64,000 bases of DNA from assembly GCA_032622095.1 (NCBI GenBank), contig CP136064.1:42679912-42743911 (forward strand), written 5' to 3'. Source of the stretch: Siphonodentalium dalli. Taxonomy: Eukaryota; Mollusca; Scaphopoda; Gadilida; Siphonodentaliidae. The position numbers and the translations under genes are program-made. Position 1 is the stretch's first letter, and each line of letters begins with the position of its first letter. The notes under the pieces were generated by a model that saw only the letters and a program-made list of their open reading frames with translations, had not been told where the DNA came from and did no database searches. Shown in pieces: positions 1-10,020 of this stretch.

Positions 1-1275
1 TGGGGTTTTGCGTGCCCATGTAGCTTGTGACGTCCTGATGTGCGTCGTGACGTCATGGCGTCTTGATCAGTTTCCAGAAAGAAATAATTCAATAGTGTTC
101 ATTTATGAACGATTTATTACCAAAATAAAGTCAGATAACAATGCAAATTAATTATATATGTGGATTTAAATTACAATTGATGCAACCATTTCATATTAGC
201 GCGTGTTCATTTTTTACAGTATGTACTTCCGGTATGACGTAACATATTCACGGAAGGAAGGAAGGATAAACAGACATCCGAGCCGAAAACATTACTTGCG
301 TCCAGCATGGACTGGCGCAAGTAATAAAACCATCATCACACAGTATGACAAGACAAGCCCTGTCTGTTTCTAAATAAACATTGGAAGTCTTTTTTTTTTA
401 AATCAATGGATTCTAGGACGGTTGGTGTGTAATAAACAAAGAACTACATGTGTGTGAATGAGATTGTCTATACGGCACTTGTAGTCTTGTACCATCGAGG
501 AAGGATATAACTCAAGCTGCGCTTCTCATTGTATTCTTCCGGGCTGGCACTTGTGCCATATCGACAAACCAATTAACACACTCATGTCGTTCTGTGTACT
601 AGACATACTCAGGATTTCATAAAATTCAGGCAAGCGAATAAGTTCTAAGACCTGCATTATGTAGGTATGTGCACCAATTATTTGACTGACAGGTTTTCAG
701 GATAATCTGTCGCTACCGCGGAAATATAAAAATGTTAAATTTATACAAACTGTGATTTTGTCTTTGCTGTCATATCGTTCTTCAACATGCTGTTGAATGT
801 CGTCATGGCGATAGAATCTGTCAAGACAAAACAAATAAGAAAAAAATGAATGCCTTTTGTTTCCACATCCTTAAAGTGTAACATCTTTGGAAGGACGATC
901 TTTTTACACTATTTCCTCATATTTTGAGTTTCCCCCCAGAATCCAAGTTCTAGATATTACTTGATTGGTATATTTATCATAATAATCTGGCATTATTGAC
1001 TATACTACCTAGTACCTGTAACTGGGTGTGTGTATATAATATAAATGTTGCAATTGAGATATTTACTGGTATGTGCATGAGTGTATTATTACAGTATTAA
1101 TAACATATAAGTGCATAATGAGGCGATGCGATGTTGATAGAAAAGATGTTTGAATTGGATGCTGCAAGGATGGGGATCCAGCCATGTTCATGATTAAAAC
1201 AAATATTGTTTCATGTTTTGATGTTGTGAGTTCAAATTTCTCATGCTGGTTACATACAATAACATTTCATTAATG
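1..1275. other. Non-coding stretch, no gene seen
   Basis: No convincing coding region on either strand. Two small structures are visible: a perfect CRE-like octamer TGACGTCA at 48-55, and a short hairpin at about 290-323 whose arms read ATTACTTGCGTCCAG and CTGGCGCAAGTAAT with one unpaired base. Neither can be tied to a gene here. Confidence 0.6.
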
Positions 1276-1620
1276 CAGCCCTGGGTATTAAGGAAAATTT
1301 GCCTAGGCGATATATTTGCCAAGGTAAAAGAAATTGGCCTAGGAAAAAACAGATTTTACCTAGGCAATTTTGCAACAATATTGCCATCTCAAATTAATAT
1401 GATTCAATAATAACCTGAAATGCTTAGTTATTTTGGGGGAACATTATTTCCAGGCCACTACTCAACATATATGTACAAATCCACAATCTGATAGACACAA
1501 ATACATTTTAGTAACCCAATTAACTTGTTTTACCTAGGAAATATAATTGCCTAGGCAAACCGATTTTGCCTCTGCTTTTACCTAGGCATTGCCTATTGCC
1601 TAGGTTAATTCCCAGGGCTG
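1276..1620. mobile_element. hAT-like non-autonomous MITE with CCTAGG subterminal repeats
   Basis: A 345-bp element that starts CAGCCCTGGG and ends CCCAGGGCTG; the terminal inverted repeat continues with one mismatch to about 17 bp. The 6-bp word TTAATG lies directly before it (1270-1275) and directly after it (1621-1626), a probable target-site duplication. CAG...CTG termini are typical of hAT elements, although hAT duplications are normally 8 bp. About seven copies of a CCTAGG-centred word cluster near both ends, the kind of subterminal repeat that hAT transposases bind. There is no transposase frame. Confidence 0.72.
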
Positions 1621-1626
1621 TTAATG

Positions 1627-2755
1627 CTAGTTTTGAATAATAATGTTTAAGGAAGAGGTAGGGCTGTCAATGGGTGAATAGTTTGCAAAAAGAATTTATG
1701 AAGCCCATTTTCCTCAGAAGTGATGTGATTTGCCCAGAATGTCAACAAGCCTGTAATCCTGAGGTAGCTACATGTAGGCAATCACCCTTGCCAGAAGTCA
1801 TCTGCGTGAACTTAAATCTCTACCTACGTTTGCCCAACACGTTAGGGACCTATTTTGCATCTAGGTATGACAAAGTCGTCACAGTATGACTGACCTTTCT
1901 CAGGGATCACAACTTAGCGCATGATTTGAAGAGCATGCGGCTCTATAGCCAAACACCAGTGCATCGCTTAATCCGACCAAGCCACTGTTGCAGGAGACTC
2001 AATAATCCAGCACTGGTAGCGAACTCATGGCAGTGTGTTGACATCATTACAATTGGACACCCTAACCAATGGGCTATAAAACTCCCTGAGGTGAAGCCAT
2101 CAGCATACAAATTCTACTTTGTTGCGAGGGGGTAAAATAATTTACCTTGCCCATCAAACAATTAAAGTTTTTGACTGTTTAATAGATACAACTGCCTTAG
2201 CTCATGGGTAATTACTTCATAAATTTTCATGGAAATTCCTCAATTTTAATTGACACCCCTCTTAATTGTACAATACTGTAGAACTACAAAATTAAACTAT
2301 TTGACATCCTGTAATATCCCTACAACACAGATCATTTAATTATTTAAGATATTGTATGTCAAATGTTGTTCGGTTTATTTTTCTTACAAAGTCTTTTTAA
2401 AGAGTACATGTAGAAAATTGTAGTTGGTATATATTTTGGGGGAGGATAGCTGGGAAGGTTCTGTCCACTATTTTGTGCAGGAATATTAGCCTGTTGGTTT
2501 TCCTCCTCTGCTCAAGTAGTTCGAGTTGTAGGTCTGCTCGCATTTTTGTCACTGCCCCATCAAATTGTGAATATTACTTTTTCTGGTCGCTCATTGGTTA
2601 ACCTTTACCCTTAACTTTTTAGTGCAATTTTTTACCTGCCTTCCCTGATCACTTTTTAATTGACTTCGATGAGGTGCAGACCTGAAACTCTCCATTTATA
2701 AGAAATGCAAACTCAGGCCAGGGTTGGTGGGCCTGGGGGAGGCCGATGGTAGGGA
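1627..2755. other. Non-coding stretch, no gene seen
   Basis: AT-rich sequence with only short chance reading frames that lack recognisable domains. I see no repeat structure beyond the MITE on its left. Confidence 0.5.
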
Positions 2756-2762
2756 AGTCGGT

Positions 2763-2835
2763 AGCCGAGAGGTAGCGTAGTGGTCTCTCATGCTAGCGGA
2801 CCGTGGATCGCAACCTGGTCAGGGTATTCTGACAA
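2763..2835 (+). repeat. Possible tRNA-derived SINE head
   Basis: The stretch contains TAGCGTAGTGG, a good match to the polymerase III A box of tRNAs, and about 30 bases later GGATCGCAACC, a degraded B box. The spacing fits a tRNA. No complete cloverleaf or 3' CCA end is visible, so a decayed tRNA-derived SINE is more likely than a working tRNA gene. The SINE body could not be delimited. Confidence 0.35.
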
Positions 2836-2870
2836 AAATCAGAACTCGGTCCGATACCAAGTTTGTCAGG

Positions 2871-3393
2871 CCACAGTTATTGGACATAAAGTCACAAAAT
2901 AAGGGTTTATTCGAGTTTATAAATCGGTATCCTAATATAATATACTAGTATAAATATTAGGATACCGGTACCGGTACCGATTTACAGTCCTTCCCAGGAG
3001 ACGGGAGTGATTGCTCTCGCACCCGTAATTTTCAATTCACGGGTGCTAAAATTCGCACCCGTCCTTCTTCACAAAATACTAATGGAGACTGTAATTGTTG
3101 GTTCAATATTGAACTATTTTAAGGTTTATTTAGATGCTTTACCATCTCAGTGCAACTATGGCATATTAAAGTGTAACTAGACATAGGTCTATTCCACAAT
3201 GACTTTTTGTTTGAGCAAAAACCCAACTTAATACATGTACAATTATGGTATCGTATGGGTGCCATATATTACACCCGTCTTCTGCATTACGGGAGCAAAT
3301 AAATGCTCTCGCTGTGTTTTCCTCATGGGAAGGACTGGATTTATAAACTGGATTAAACCCTTATTTTGGGACTTTATGTCCAGTAAATGTGGT
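2871..3393. repeat. Foldback (inverted repeat) element with an inner palindrome
   Basis: The left arm at about 2871-2925 is the reverse complement of about 3336-3393; both contain TGGACATAAAG next to AATAAGGGTTTA. Pairing resumes further in around AGTCCTTCCCA and the GGGAG...GCTCTCGC words. The left arm is interrupted at about 2927-2970 by a small palindrome with 13-bp arms (GGTATCCTAATAT and its complement). No coding frame and no clear target duplication. Confidence 0.55.
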
Positions 3394-3613
3394 GAGGCTG
3401 AAAAGACGTCTCATTCGAGATCACTGAATAAAGATCTGAATGCAAAATGCAGACTTCCCCCCATTACAACACTTGTCCAGGTATGTTGTCGTGGGTGCAT
3501 GCAGTACGCTGTCCGATCGGGCACGGACATTAATCATGGCTGACCCGTGTATCTGTATCTGTATGTGGTTTCAGTGCAGGATCCTGTCGGATGTATTAGC
3601 ACACGGGATGAGA

Positions 3614-5851
3614 CTATGACGTGGTGTTAGATGTTGTTTCGTCCTCTGATGGAAGTAAAGAGCGCATAGAATCCTCTTCAAGATGGTTCCAGTCAAGAAT
3701 AGTCCGTGGAAAGTAGGAATTTCGGAATTCTGCACGATCAGCCTTAATAATTTCGTATGGTTTAGAGTTTATACACTCTAGGCTTTGCACAAAGTTATTT
3801 GCAGTGAAGCCGTCGAATTTTTTGGCCTTGATTTTTCTCCCACTTTGATGTTTGGGTCTCAAGAGTCCTTTGGTGTCGATAGCTGGGACCAGTCCATCCA
3901 CTATCTTGCCAAACAATTGCACTCTTTGGTCTGTCCTCCTGCCTTCCAGGGTCTGCAGCATGAGATGTTTCCGCATGTTTGTTACAGCTCCTTCTTCTCT
4001 AGATGTATAATCACCGGTGATAAACCTTACTGCCCTCCTCTGTATCCTCTCCAAATTTTCAATGTCTCTCTGCAGATGAGGGTCCCATACGACTGCTGCA
4101 TACTCTAGTTTGGTGCGCACTAGTGTCTCATACGCGATTTGTTTGCTCTTTCCTGGTGCTCTTCTCAGGTTCCGGCGAATAAATCCTAGAGTGCTATTTG
4201 CCTTGCTTACTGTTTTCCCGATGTGAGGTGACCAATGCATGTCGTTGGATAATGTGACGCCAAGATATGGGCTTTCTGTTACCTGTTGGAGTAGGTGATT
4301 GTCCAATTTGTATCTAAATGATGATGTTGGCTTGATGGACAAAATATAACATTTCTTGGCATTGAATCGCATGCCCCATCGGTGTGCCCAGTTTTCAAGG
4401 TGTTCTAGATCACGTTGCAAGGTGATGTGGTCGTTTTGGTTGTTGATCGATCTGTAGAGCAGACAGTCATCGGCGAATAGTCTTACCTGTGATGAGACGC
4501 TATCTGGGAGGTCATTGATATGGCATAGGAAGAGAAGAGGACCAAGCACAGTTCCTTGGGGTACTCCTGAGTCGACCGTCACGTATTGGGATGATTCACC
4601 TTCGATGGTCACTCGCATTTGGCGCTTTGTGAGGAAGGTTTCGAGCCAGGCAAGGAGGTTTCCATCAATACCATAACTTCGCATTTTTGCAAGCAGTTTC
4701 TTGTGTGGCACTGTGTCAAACGCTTTGGAGAAGTCGAGGATTGCAACGTCGGTTTGGATTTTGTTTTCTAAGTTAGTGAAGAAATCGGTGGTTGTGGTAA
4801 GCAGTTGGGTGACGCAAGAGTGGCCTTTCCTGAATCCATGATTTAGTTTGGATAGGATGTCATGGTCTTCCAGATGGTTTATGATGTGGCGGCATATTAT
4901 GTGTTCTAATATCTTGCAACACACAGATGTAAGCGAGACCGGTCTGTAATTTTCGGCTTGGTGTACGTCCCCTTTCTTGTATATTGGTGCGATGTTTGCA
5001 CTGAGCCAGTCGTCTGGTAGAATCCCTGTTGCAATGGATTTCTGGAATATGGTGGTAAGTCCTGGTGCAATTTCGTGTGCACATGTTTTCAGCACGATGT
5101 TTGGGATACCATCAGGTCCGGGAGCTTTCCCTTGCTTTACGTCCTTCAGCAGTTTGGTTACACCGTCTACTACTATGTCCAGTTGTTCTATGCTTTCGGT
5201 GTCCTTGTTCAGTGGTGGTATACTCTCATCAGGGTTTTCTCTGGTGAATACTGATTTGAACTGCTGTACTAGAATGTCGGCCTTTCCCACACTGTCATCC
5301 ACTAACTTCCCCTTGTTCTTTAAGGGTGCAGTGCCGATGTTGCCCTTGTTTTTAGTCTTCATGTAAGACCAGAATGGTTTGGTGCTTTTCTTCTCCATTC
5401 CATTGATCATGATCTTGTTCAAGTGATCCCATTCTGCCTGCCGAAAAGCTCTCCTAGCTGTTTTTTGGAATTTTCTATATTTCTCCCACTTGTTCTTGTC
5501 TTTGGATTTCTTCGCTTTCTTGTATAGGCGGCACTTTTTCTTTAGTATGTTCTTCAGTTTCTTGTTCATCCACGGGACTTGGTTTTGTTGTCTTGTTGGT
5601 ATGCTGGGGACATTTTCATGGATGGATTTCATGATGCCGATTTTAAAGTCCTCCCATAGGCTGTTTGTATCTACTTCAGGGTTTTCTGCTAGGGTATTTA
5701 TTTCCTTGCTCAAGTTTGTTATGTCTTCAGCTATCGTGGACCACTTCGCCTTTTTGAAAGCGTATGCTTTGCGCTTGATTTGTTTTTTGGTATACGGTTT
5801 AGTTGTGCAATCCGTTACTACGATGTCATGGTCTGATATACCTGGTGTTGA
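3614..5851 (-). CDS. LINE ORF part 2: endonuclease end and reverse transcriptase
   Basis: Continuation of the CR1-like polyprotein in the neighbouring frame, open from 5851 to a stop at 3614. It opens with PGISDHDIV, the catalytic SDH end of the endonuclease, so the two frames were one gene until a single indel. There is no internal ATG start before the reverse transcriptase; upstream sequence runs straight in. Reverse transcriptase motifs run in order: KAPGPDGIP, PIYKKGD, NYRPVSLT, LNHGFRKGHSC, ILDFSKAFDTV, SGVPQGTVLGPLLF and the catalytic FADD. About 280 residues of thumb and C-terminal region follow. There is no RNase H domain, as usual for this clade. Apart from the frameshift the enzyme looks intact. 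Confidence 0.85.
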   Translation of the reverse strand, partial: STPGISDHDIVVTDCTTKPYTKKQIKRKAYAFKKAKWSTIAEDITNLSKEINTLAENPEVDTNSLWEDFKIGIMKSIHENVPSIPTRQQNQVPWMNKKLKNILKKKCRLYKKAKKSKDKNKWEKYRKFQKTARRAFRQAEWDHLNKIMINGMEKKSTKPFWSYMKTKNKGNIGTAPLKNKGKLVDDSVGKADILVQQFKSVFTRENPDESIPPLNKDTESIEQLDIVVDGVTKLLKDVKQGKAPGPDGIPNIVLKTCAHEIAPGLTTIFQKSIATGILPDDWLSANIAPIYKKGDVHQAENYRPVSLTSVCCKILEHIICRHIINHLEDHDILSKLNHGFRKGHSCVTQLLTTTTDFFTNLENKIQTDVAILDFSKAFDTVPHKKLLAKMRSYGIDGNLLAWLETFLTKRQMRVTIEGESSQYVTVDSGVPQGTVLGPLLFLCHINDLPDSVSSQVRLFADDCLLYRSINNQNDHITLQRDLEHLENWAHRWGMRFNAKKCYILSIKPTSSFRYKLDNHLLQQVTESPYLGVTLSNDMHWSPHIGKTVSKANSTLGFIRRNLRRAPGKSKQIAYETLVRTKLEYAAVVWDPHLQRDIENLERIQRRAVRFITGDYTSREEGAVTNMRKHLMLQTLEGRRTDQRVQLFGKIVDGLVPAIDTKGLLRPKHQSGRKIKAKKFDGFTANNFVQSLECINSKPYEIIKADRAEFRNSYFPRTILDWNHLEEDSMRSLLPSEDETTSNTTS

Positions 5852-7541
5852 TCAAATCGGGGTTGTTTGTCAGTACGAGGTCAAGGACATTTTCTTCTCT
5901 GGTTGGATTTCTCTGTACCTGCTTCAGTCCATGTTCAATACATATATCAATCAGTGTTCTCTGGACATCTGCGTCAGCTGCTCCTGATTTCACTACCAAG
6001 TTGTCCCAATTTATGTCCGGGCAGTTGAAGTCGCCTGAGATAATGATGTCCTTGTGATGTTTTTCGTTGAGAGTGCGCAGCGATTTATTGAGTTCCGTCA
6101 GGTGTTTTACGTCTCGGTGTGGCATGTAAAAGGCTGCAAGATAGAGGTCTTTCTTGGCTGTGGTTTTTATCTTTGCCCACTCAACTTCACAGTCTGTAAC
6201 AAGGTCTGAAAGTTCAACTGTTGGTATTGAATCCTGTGTACAGATGAAGACGCCTCCCCCTTTGGTGCTTCTGTCGTTTCTGAGCACATTAAGATTTGGT
6301 GGGAAAATCTCTGAGGATTTAATAGCGTCAGCAGAAGTGGGTCTACCTGGTTTCACTCCTCTCAGCCACGATTCCGTGCCTATGATGATATCTGGCTTGA
6401 TGTAGTTTATTGCAGCTGAGAATTCTGATCTGTTTTGTTGTACGCTTCTACAATTTGTTGTCATTATCCTCATATTGTGTTTGTCGGGGAGTTCATATAT
6501 TTGGTTGGACGAGCTGGTGCGTTCACTCGATGATATTTGAATTCCTTTCCTCGTAGCTGTAGCAGTGGTCGTCTGATGTGGCGATGAAGCAGCTGGGCTG
6601 CTGGTTCTCGGTGGGTTAAAAACAGAGTTGTTCAGGCTATTGAGACTTATATTCATTGAGTCAGGGTAAAAATAGTCGCTTGAGGTTTCCAGTTCATAAC
6701 TCCTGTAGGTGAAGCTGTCTATACTGACATTGTCGCATTTGCAACAGTACCATTGTATACTTGGGTTTGCCAGTTTTTCATATTCTGCTGTTGACATCTC
6801 CATGCAGGATTTATGATACCAAATATCGCATTCTTCGCAGCAAACGCCACCTCTTACCCAGGTGACATCATCTTGGCAGAAGCCGCATGGGTAAATGCTG
6901 GCTTGTCTTTTCCTCGGACCGGGGTTTAGTGAGACATCACACCCTAGTATGATCATTAATATGAGTGCTGATCGTTGTCTTCGGCTTGTGTGCATAGGCT
7001 TGGTGTTCAAAGTTGCTGGTCTGATCCGAAGGCCTTTCATGATCAATGTGTAGGTTGGTATGGCCCGGTTGATTATCAGGAAACTGTTTCCTTTATTGTG
7101 GCAATTGTTCAGCATCACTCGAGACAGCATCATTAAGAGCATGAGGGTTGCACTTGAGTTGAGTATTTGTTTTGTGTTGTGGCATCTCCTTTTGGCAGCC
7201 TGTACTCTGTTAGGTGTTTTAGCAGAACCTTGGGGAGCGTGGAAGCGCCCACACTCCCTAGGCTTGTTGTGGCATCTTCTTTTGGCAGCATGTACTCTGT
7301 TAGGTGTTTTAGCAGAACCTTGGGGAGCGTGGAAGCGCCCACACTCCCTAGGCTTGTTGTGACATCTCCTTTTGGCAGCCTGTACTTTGTTAGGTGTTTT
7401 AGCAGAACCTTGGGGAGCGTGAAAGCGCCCACACTCCCAAGGCACCTCAGCATAGTGTGGAAGCGCCCACACTTTCTGGGGTGGATGTGGGACAGAGCTA
7501 TTGTCAACCCACATCTCTGTAAAGCCCCTACCAGCAGTCAT
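5826..7541 (-). CDS. LINE ORF part 1: 2A-like leader, PHD finger, endonuclease (frameshifted)
   Basis: First 571 codons of the CR1-like polyprotein, starting at an ATG. Residues 36-120 are three in-frame copies of a 30-residue repeat. A basic and hydrophobic stretch (about 185-200) leads into CDVSLNPGP (201-209), which keeps the invariant NPGP of 2A peptides but has S where the consensus has E. A PHD-type Cys4-His-Cys3 zinc finger follows (about 216-268). The endonuclease starts at about 351 and shows the TNCRS, TESW and SGDFNCP motifs. The frame stops just before the conserved SDHD motif, which continues in the next frame. The protein would nick target DNA and, with the downstream reverse transcriptase, prime insertion. 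The PHD finger might bind histone tails and guide target choice; that role is inference. Confidence 0.8.
   Translation of the reverse strand: MTAGRGFTEMWVDNSSVPHPPQKVWALPHYAEVPWECGRFHAPQGSAKTPNKVQAAKRRCHNKPRECGRFHAPQGSAKTPNRVHAAKRRCHNKPRECGRFHAPQGSAKTPNRVQAAKRRCHNTKQILNSSATLMLLMMLSRVMLNNCHNKGNSFLIINRAIPTYTLIMKGLRIRPATLNTKPMHTSRRQRSALILMIILGCDVSLNPGPRKRQASIYPCGFCQDDVTWVRGGVCCEECDIWYHKSCMEMSTAEYEKLANPSIQWYCCKCDNVSIDSFTYRSYELETSSDYFYPDSMNISLNSLNNSVFNPPRTSSPAASSPHQTTTATATRKGIQISSSERTSSSNQIYELPDKHNMRIMTTNCRSVQQNRSEFSAAINYIKPDIIIGTESWLRGVKPGRPTSADAIKSSEIFPPNLNVLRNDRSTKGGGVFICTQDSIPTVELSDLVTDCEVEWAKIKTTAKKDLYLAAFYMPHRDVKHLTELNKSLRTLNEKHHKDIIISGDFNCPDINWDNLVVKSGAADADVQRTLIDICIEHGLKQVQRNPTREENVLDLVLTNNPDLINTRYIRP
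7176..7445. repeat. 90-bp tandem repeat, three copies, in the LINE leader
   Basis: Units start at 7176, 7266 and 7356, exactly 90 bp apart and almost identical, with a partial fourth (about 7453-7483). Because 90 is a multiple of 3 the frame stays open across them, giving a 30-residue repeat rich in Arg, Lys, His and Cys. Each unit holds a small hairpin (GTGG...CCAC). Tandem leader repeats occur in several LINE families and may act as promoter modules. Confidence 0.85.
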
Positions 7542-7644
7542 CTCTTACCTGGTTTCTTATCTTCCTCAGCCAAACACGTACACCTCGGTGTGTGCACATT
7601 AAAGAATGCTACTGGAGTCACCACAGGTTTATAAAGTTACTCGG

Positions 7645-8686
7645 CCATGGTAGCACCTAGACCAGTGCGTCTACAACCAGAATTGGTTCCTGCACTGTGA
7701 CTGTAATAATATCTACAGATCTATACAGACAGATACTGACCGGGCCAACAAAGCAACATTGGCAACAAATCACAGTATCACTTGTCGTATTTTAATATCT
7801 CAGATATTGCCAATGATCTGATAATTGAATAACAGTAAATGGTAACCTTCTAATATATCGTTAAAGCATTGACGGTAATGGATATGACTTGACACTGATA
7901 TTGATATTAATGATAATTATTATCGCGAAATTGGGTGAGTGATCAAATTAGATCTCTTGCCTAAATTCACTCAAAGATTGAATAATTTGACAGGGAAACA
8001 CTCCCGTCAAAGATGTCTAGTCGTAGACCTCACCTGTGTAACCTATATTATAACATCATACATCTGCCGTTTGTATAAATCATGCATAAACACAACGTGA
8101 CCTAAGAAAAAAATTAATATTTGGGCGTCCCAGGTTTCAGGTAAACATTGTTGACAACGGGAACTTCCGATGATTTCGTCTTTATTCGGGCATCTGCCGG
8201 AAACGCCCGACTCTAAGGTAGGCGAACTCGGCATTCTCCGTACCGTATGCTCAAATGGCTACCGATGAATGAATTTCACCCAGTTCGACGCAAATAAGGC
8301 AAGTATCCTAACTTATCGATTGTTTCACAGAGTGAAATTTCGTATACTAATTCGTCGATATCATTACAACAGTTAGAAACAAAAATTAGATGCGAGTCAC
8401 GTGTTAATTTAGATGGGCAAGTGAGAAACGAATTGTTGATGTTTTCTCGAAATTTACGATAACTCTTTTCTTGTAAGGGATGTAGATGGTCAAATTGGGG
8501 GTGTTCACCACCCCCCCCCCCCCCCAAACCATAACCTGAATAAACGTGTATTCGATCATGCTACTGTATACAAACTAGCAGAGTAAAAAAGACCTTATTC
8601 TCAGAGCAGATCTAACTATCCATATACGCATGCGGGTTGGATATTCAACATACATGTAGACGTCAATACAGTCAGCTGGTACCGTA
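7645..8686. other. Non-coding stretch, no gene seen
   Basis: No supported gene. A run of C residues lies at about 8509-8526. Otherwise unremarkable AT-rich sequence. Confidence 0.5.
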
Positions 8687-10020
8687 AGGCCTAAACAAAA
8701 AAGACGTTTGTTTCCGCTAACCCGACCGACCCTATTTTAAACCACCGACCCTAAACTTTTTATTGCCATTGCAAAAAAAAAAAAAAATTGGACCAAAAAA
8801 AAAACTTTAAAAAAAAAAAAAATTTGTTTTCAATTTAGGTCGTAATTCATATCATAACAAGATGCAAAACATTTATATATATTGACATAAGAAATTTTAG
8901 TTTACAAAAAGATTTAAGTTTAACAGTTGGAATCATACTGTAAAGTATGTTTGGCTTTATCTAGCTTTCATCTGTGAAAACTTCAAATAGTTTCAGTTCA
9001 CGTTTGTTATGATTCAGCCTTCAGACTTCAGTATTTCAATCAAATACAGTACAGGAACATTAACAATTTGATCGAATCAACCTGGTTATCAGGTGGGATA
9101 TCAAAATACCAAATGAAAAATTAACATAGAGATTAGTACTACATGTATAAATAGTAAATACTAACTAAATAGACATTGTTTCTGTACTACATGTAGTATA
9201 TTATGTATATGTCTCACTTGAATTTTATAAAATAGCCTATTATATGAATTAGAGTGATAATGGTAAGTCTCATTTCAAGCAGGATAAGCATAATCCATTG
9301 AACCAAAAGATATCTGACAATAAGTTATAAGCATTTCCAATCCATACATATATAAACATTTCCAAAGTTATGCTTGAGAAACTTGATCAAATTGACCTCT
9401 CAGTAAAATTCAAAATACTGACTCAAAGTGCCCGAGATTAGCTCTAAATGCAATGGATTTTCAAAAAATTTCCAGGGGGAGAACCCCCACCATCAGCAGG
9501 GGGTCACCCCTCCCAAACCTTCCTCCGCTCAGGCTTTCAGGTTATGTCTTTGGAATATCATTGCCCAAATGGCCAAACACAGGTGTCCCCAAAACATACC
9601 TAGATCCTTCACTGAATGCGGAGGAGAAGGTGGGGTGGTGAAGCCATCATTAAGAGATCGGTACAAGACGGTCACTCCAATATGGGACAGTGCAGTGGTG
9701 CTGGACTGACTCCAGTTGTCGCCAGACCATTTGGGAAATATTAGGATTATCAAAGACTATATTAGTATATAGACTAGTATATATGTAAATATTGAAGCAT
9801 ATGTAAGATTGAATTGGAGTTTTTAGTTCCTCTGTTATTTGGGTTAACCTGATTGGGGCTTAGAAGTGCATAGTTTGGGTTATTGACTAGTATTATACAG
9901 TTATTTTTAAAGATACTGAAAAAAAAAAAGTTAACAAAAAAAAAGAGGTTAAGCCTACCTACCTACCCTAATTTTGTTCAGCTCGTTAGCGGAAACAAAT
10001 GATTTTTTTTTTATAGGCCT
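8687..10020. mobile_element. Non-autonomous TIR transposon, AGGCCTA ends
   Basis: Both ends carry an imperfect inverted repeat of about 35 bp: it begins AGGCCTA, runs through an A-rich tract, and reaches the shared block TTTGTTTCCGCTAAC. The right end is the mirror image and ends TAGGCCT at 10020. Inside are A-rich runs (8774-8822 and 9920-9945) and a moderately GC-rich stretch (9430-9710) with short open frames but no recognisable transposase. I could not find a convincing target duplication, so the superfamily is left open. Confidence 0.55.

Larger units (their letters stand above)
3545..7640 (-). mobile_element. CR1-like LINE (non-LTR retrotransposon), nearly complete
   Basis: A minus-strand element carrying, in order, a 90-bp tandem repeat leader, a 2A-like NPGP motif, a PHD-type zinc finger, an apurinic-type endonuclease and a reverse transcriptase. 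The 3' end is marked by a short (ATACAG)n tail (about 3550-3565 on the + strand as TATCTGTATCTG); CR1/L2 elements typically end in such microsatellite tails. One frameshift at 5826-5851 breaks the polyprotein and no other lesion is obvious, so it is a fairly recent insertion. The 5' boundary is uncertain: the readable frame starts at 7541 and I see no clean junction before about 7640. Confidence 0.8.

Noticed and set aside
2763-2835. A functional tRNA gene
   Set aside because: The A box is good but the B box has several mismatches and no full cloverleaf could be drawn; kept only as a weak SINE call.
5826-5851. Programmed ribosomal frameshifting in the LINE
   Set aside because: No slippery heptamer or downstream structure is evident, and the shift lies inside a catalytic domain rather than between proteins.
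7540-7556. Splice donor CAG|GTAAGAG beside the LINE start on the minus strand
   Set aside because: A good consensus match, but LINE RNA is not expected to be spliced here and no acceptor restores a better frame.
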